DNA of 64,000 nucleotides from NCBI GenBank assembly GCA_019235715.1, contig JAFAKE010000081.1, forward strand, positions 26,332 through 90,331. Direction: 5' to 3'. Position 1 is the first letter of the stretch. Every line of letters begins with the position of its first letter. A program made the position numbers and the translations under genes. This document shows positions 63,896-64,000 of the stretch, one piece after another. The notes under the pieces were generated by a model. The model was not told where the DNA came from. It did no database searches and worked only from the letters and a program-made list of their open reading frames with translations. The DNA is from Vulcanimicrobiota bacterium (GTDB lineage Bacteria > Vulcanimicrobiota > Vulcanimicrobiia > Eremiobacterales > Eremiobacteraceae).

Positions 63896-64000
63896 GTGAT
63901 CCGCACGCTGCCGTCAGGACGATACCGCTTGCTCTCGCGCAAGCAAGATGCGCGGACCGGCAAACGGCGCAACTTGGGCACGTTCCAGACCCGCGCGGCC
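63896..64000 (+). CDS. Small hypothetical protein, 3'-truncated by window edge
   Basis: GTG 63896 follows AGGGA by 3-4 nt and opens a frame that runs to the last base. The 35 visible residues, MIRTLPSGRYRLLSRKQDAR followed by T-G-K-R-R-N-L-G-T-F, match the start of a widespread small protein with the pattern LPSGKYRLYSRKxxxxTGKRRNLGTF. It also resembles arm-type DNA-binding segments. Function unknown. Confidence 0.7.
   Translation, partial: MIRTLPSGRYRLLSRKQDARTGKRRNLGTFQTRAA

Overview
The window is about 64 kb of compact, high-GC (roughly 65%) bacterial chromosome with no rRNA, tRNA, CRISPR array or insertion sequence that I could see. GTG and TTG starts and 4-base stop/start overlaps (ATGA, GTGA, TTGA) are frequent. 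The cell is a diderm: it encodes ADP-heptose biosynthesis, GT9 heptosyltransferase-like proteins, an LpxB-like protein and an LptA/OstA-repeat protein. Yet the order tsaC ... LMW phosphatase-rpiB-glyA-comEB-wecB-wecA-atpZ/I-atpBEF'FHAGDC-murA-mreB resembles that of Firmicutes and related lineages. That mixture fits an uncultured diderm Terrabacteria lineage such as Candidatus Eremiobacterota (WPS-2); this placement is inference.
Layout. 1-4.8 kb: 3' part of rarA, a repeat-rich secreted protein, a four-repeat LptA-like protein, tsaC and a small membrane protein. 4.8-20.5 kb (minus): an orphan amino-acid binding protein, mreB, murA, the complete F1Fo ATP synthase operon with two b subunits, wecB/wecA, comEB, glyA, rpiB and an LMW phosphatase. 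20.5-30.4 kb: a TIM-barrel gene, a 6S RNA gene on the minus strand, then plus-strand genes for a secreted protein, an Mpo1-like protein, a TMEM175-like channel with a displaced start, a DgcA/DgcN-like pair, a peptide-binding lipoprotein, a C39-like peptidase and a secreted protein.
30.3-46.05 kb (minus) reads as one very long operon: hisS, accB, gmhA, gmhB, rfaE1, rfaE2, an LpxB-like gene, six alternating GT2/GT9 glycosyltransferases, aspS, a DehI-type dehalogenase and a DUF2079 membrane protein. It would make ADP-heptose and assemble a surface glycan. 46.06-48.8 kb: a permease/TIGR03943 pair, DUF4288, a peroxiredoxin whose catalytic codon is an in-frame TGA followed by a SECIS-like hairpin (a likely selenoprotein), and YbjQ. 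48.7-55.8 kb (minus): purH, smc, rnc, fabF. 55.8-59.7 kb: a small transcription unit encoding a lysine-rich micropeptide, a transsulfuration enzyme, two paralogous ~45-residue peptides flanking a secreted metallophosphoesterase behind a consensus promoter with an embedded palindrome, and a divergent, probably leaderless CGNR regulator. 59.7-64 kb: a small membrane protein, a TIGR03790 lipoprotein, a large secreted zinc metalloprotease and the start of a small gene cut by the window edge.
The strongest candidates for something new are the selenocysteine peroxiredoxin, the paired small peptides with a shared F-x-G-W-G C terminus, and the lysine-rich mini-ORF transcript. Also notable are smc, which lacks a standard start codon, and the TMEM175-like gene, which lacks an in-frame start.
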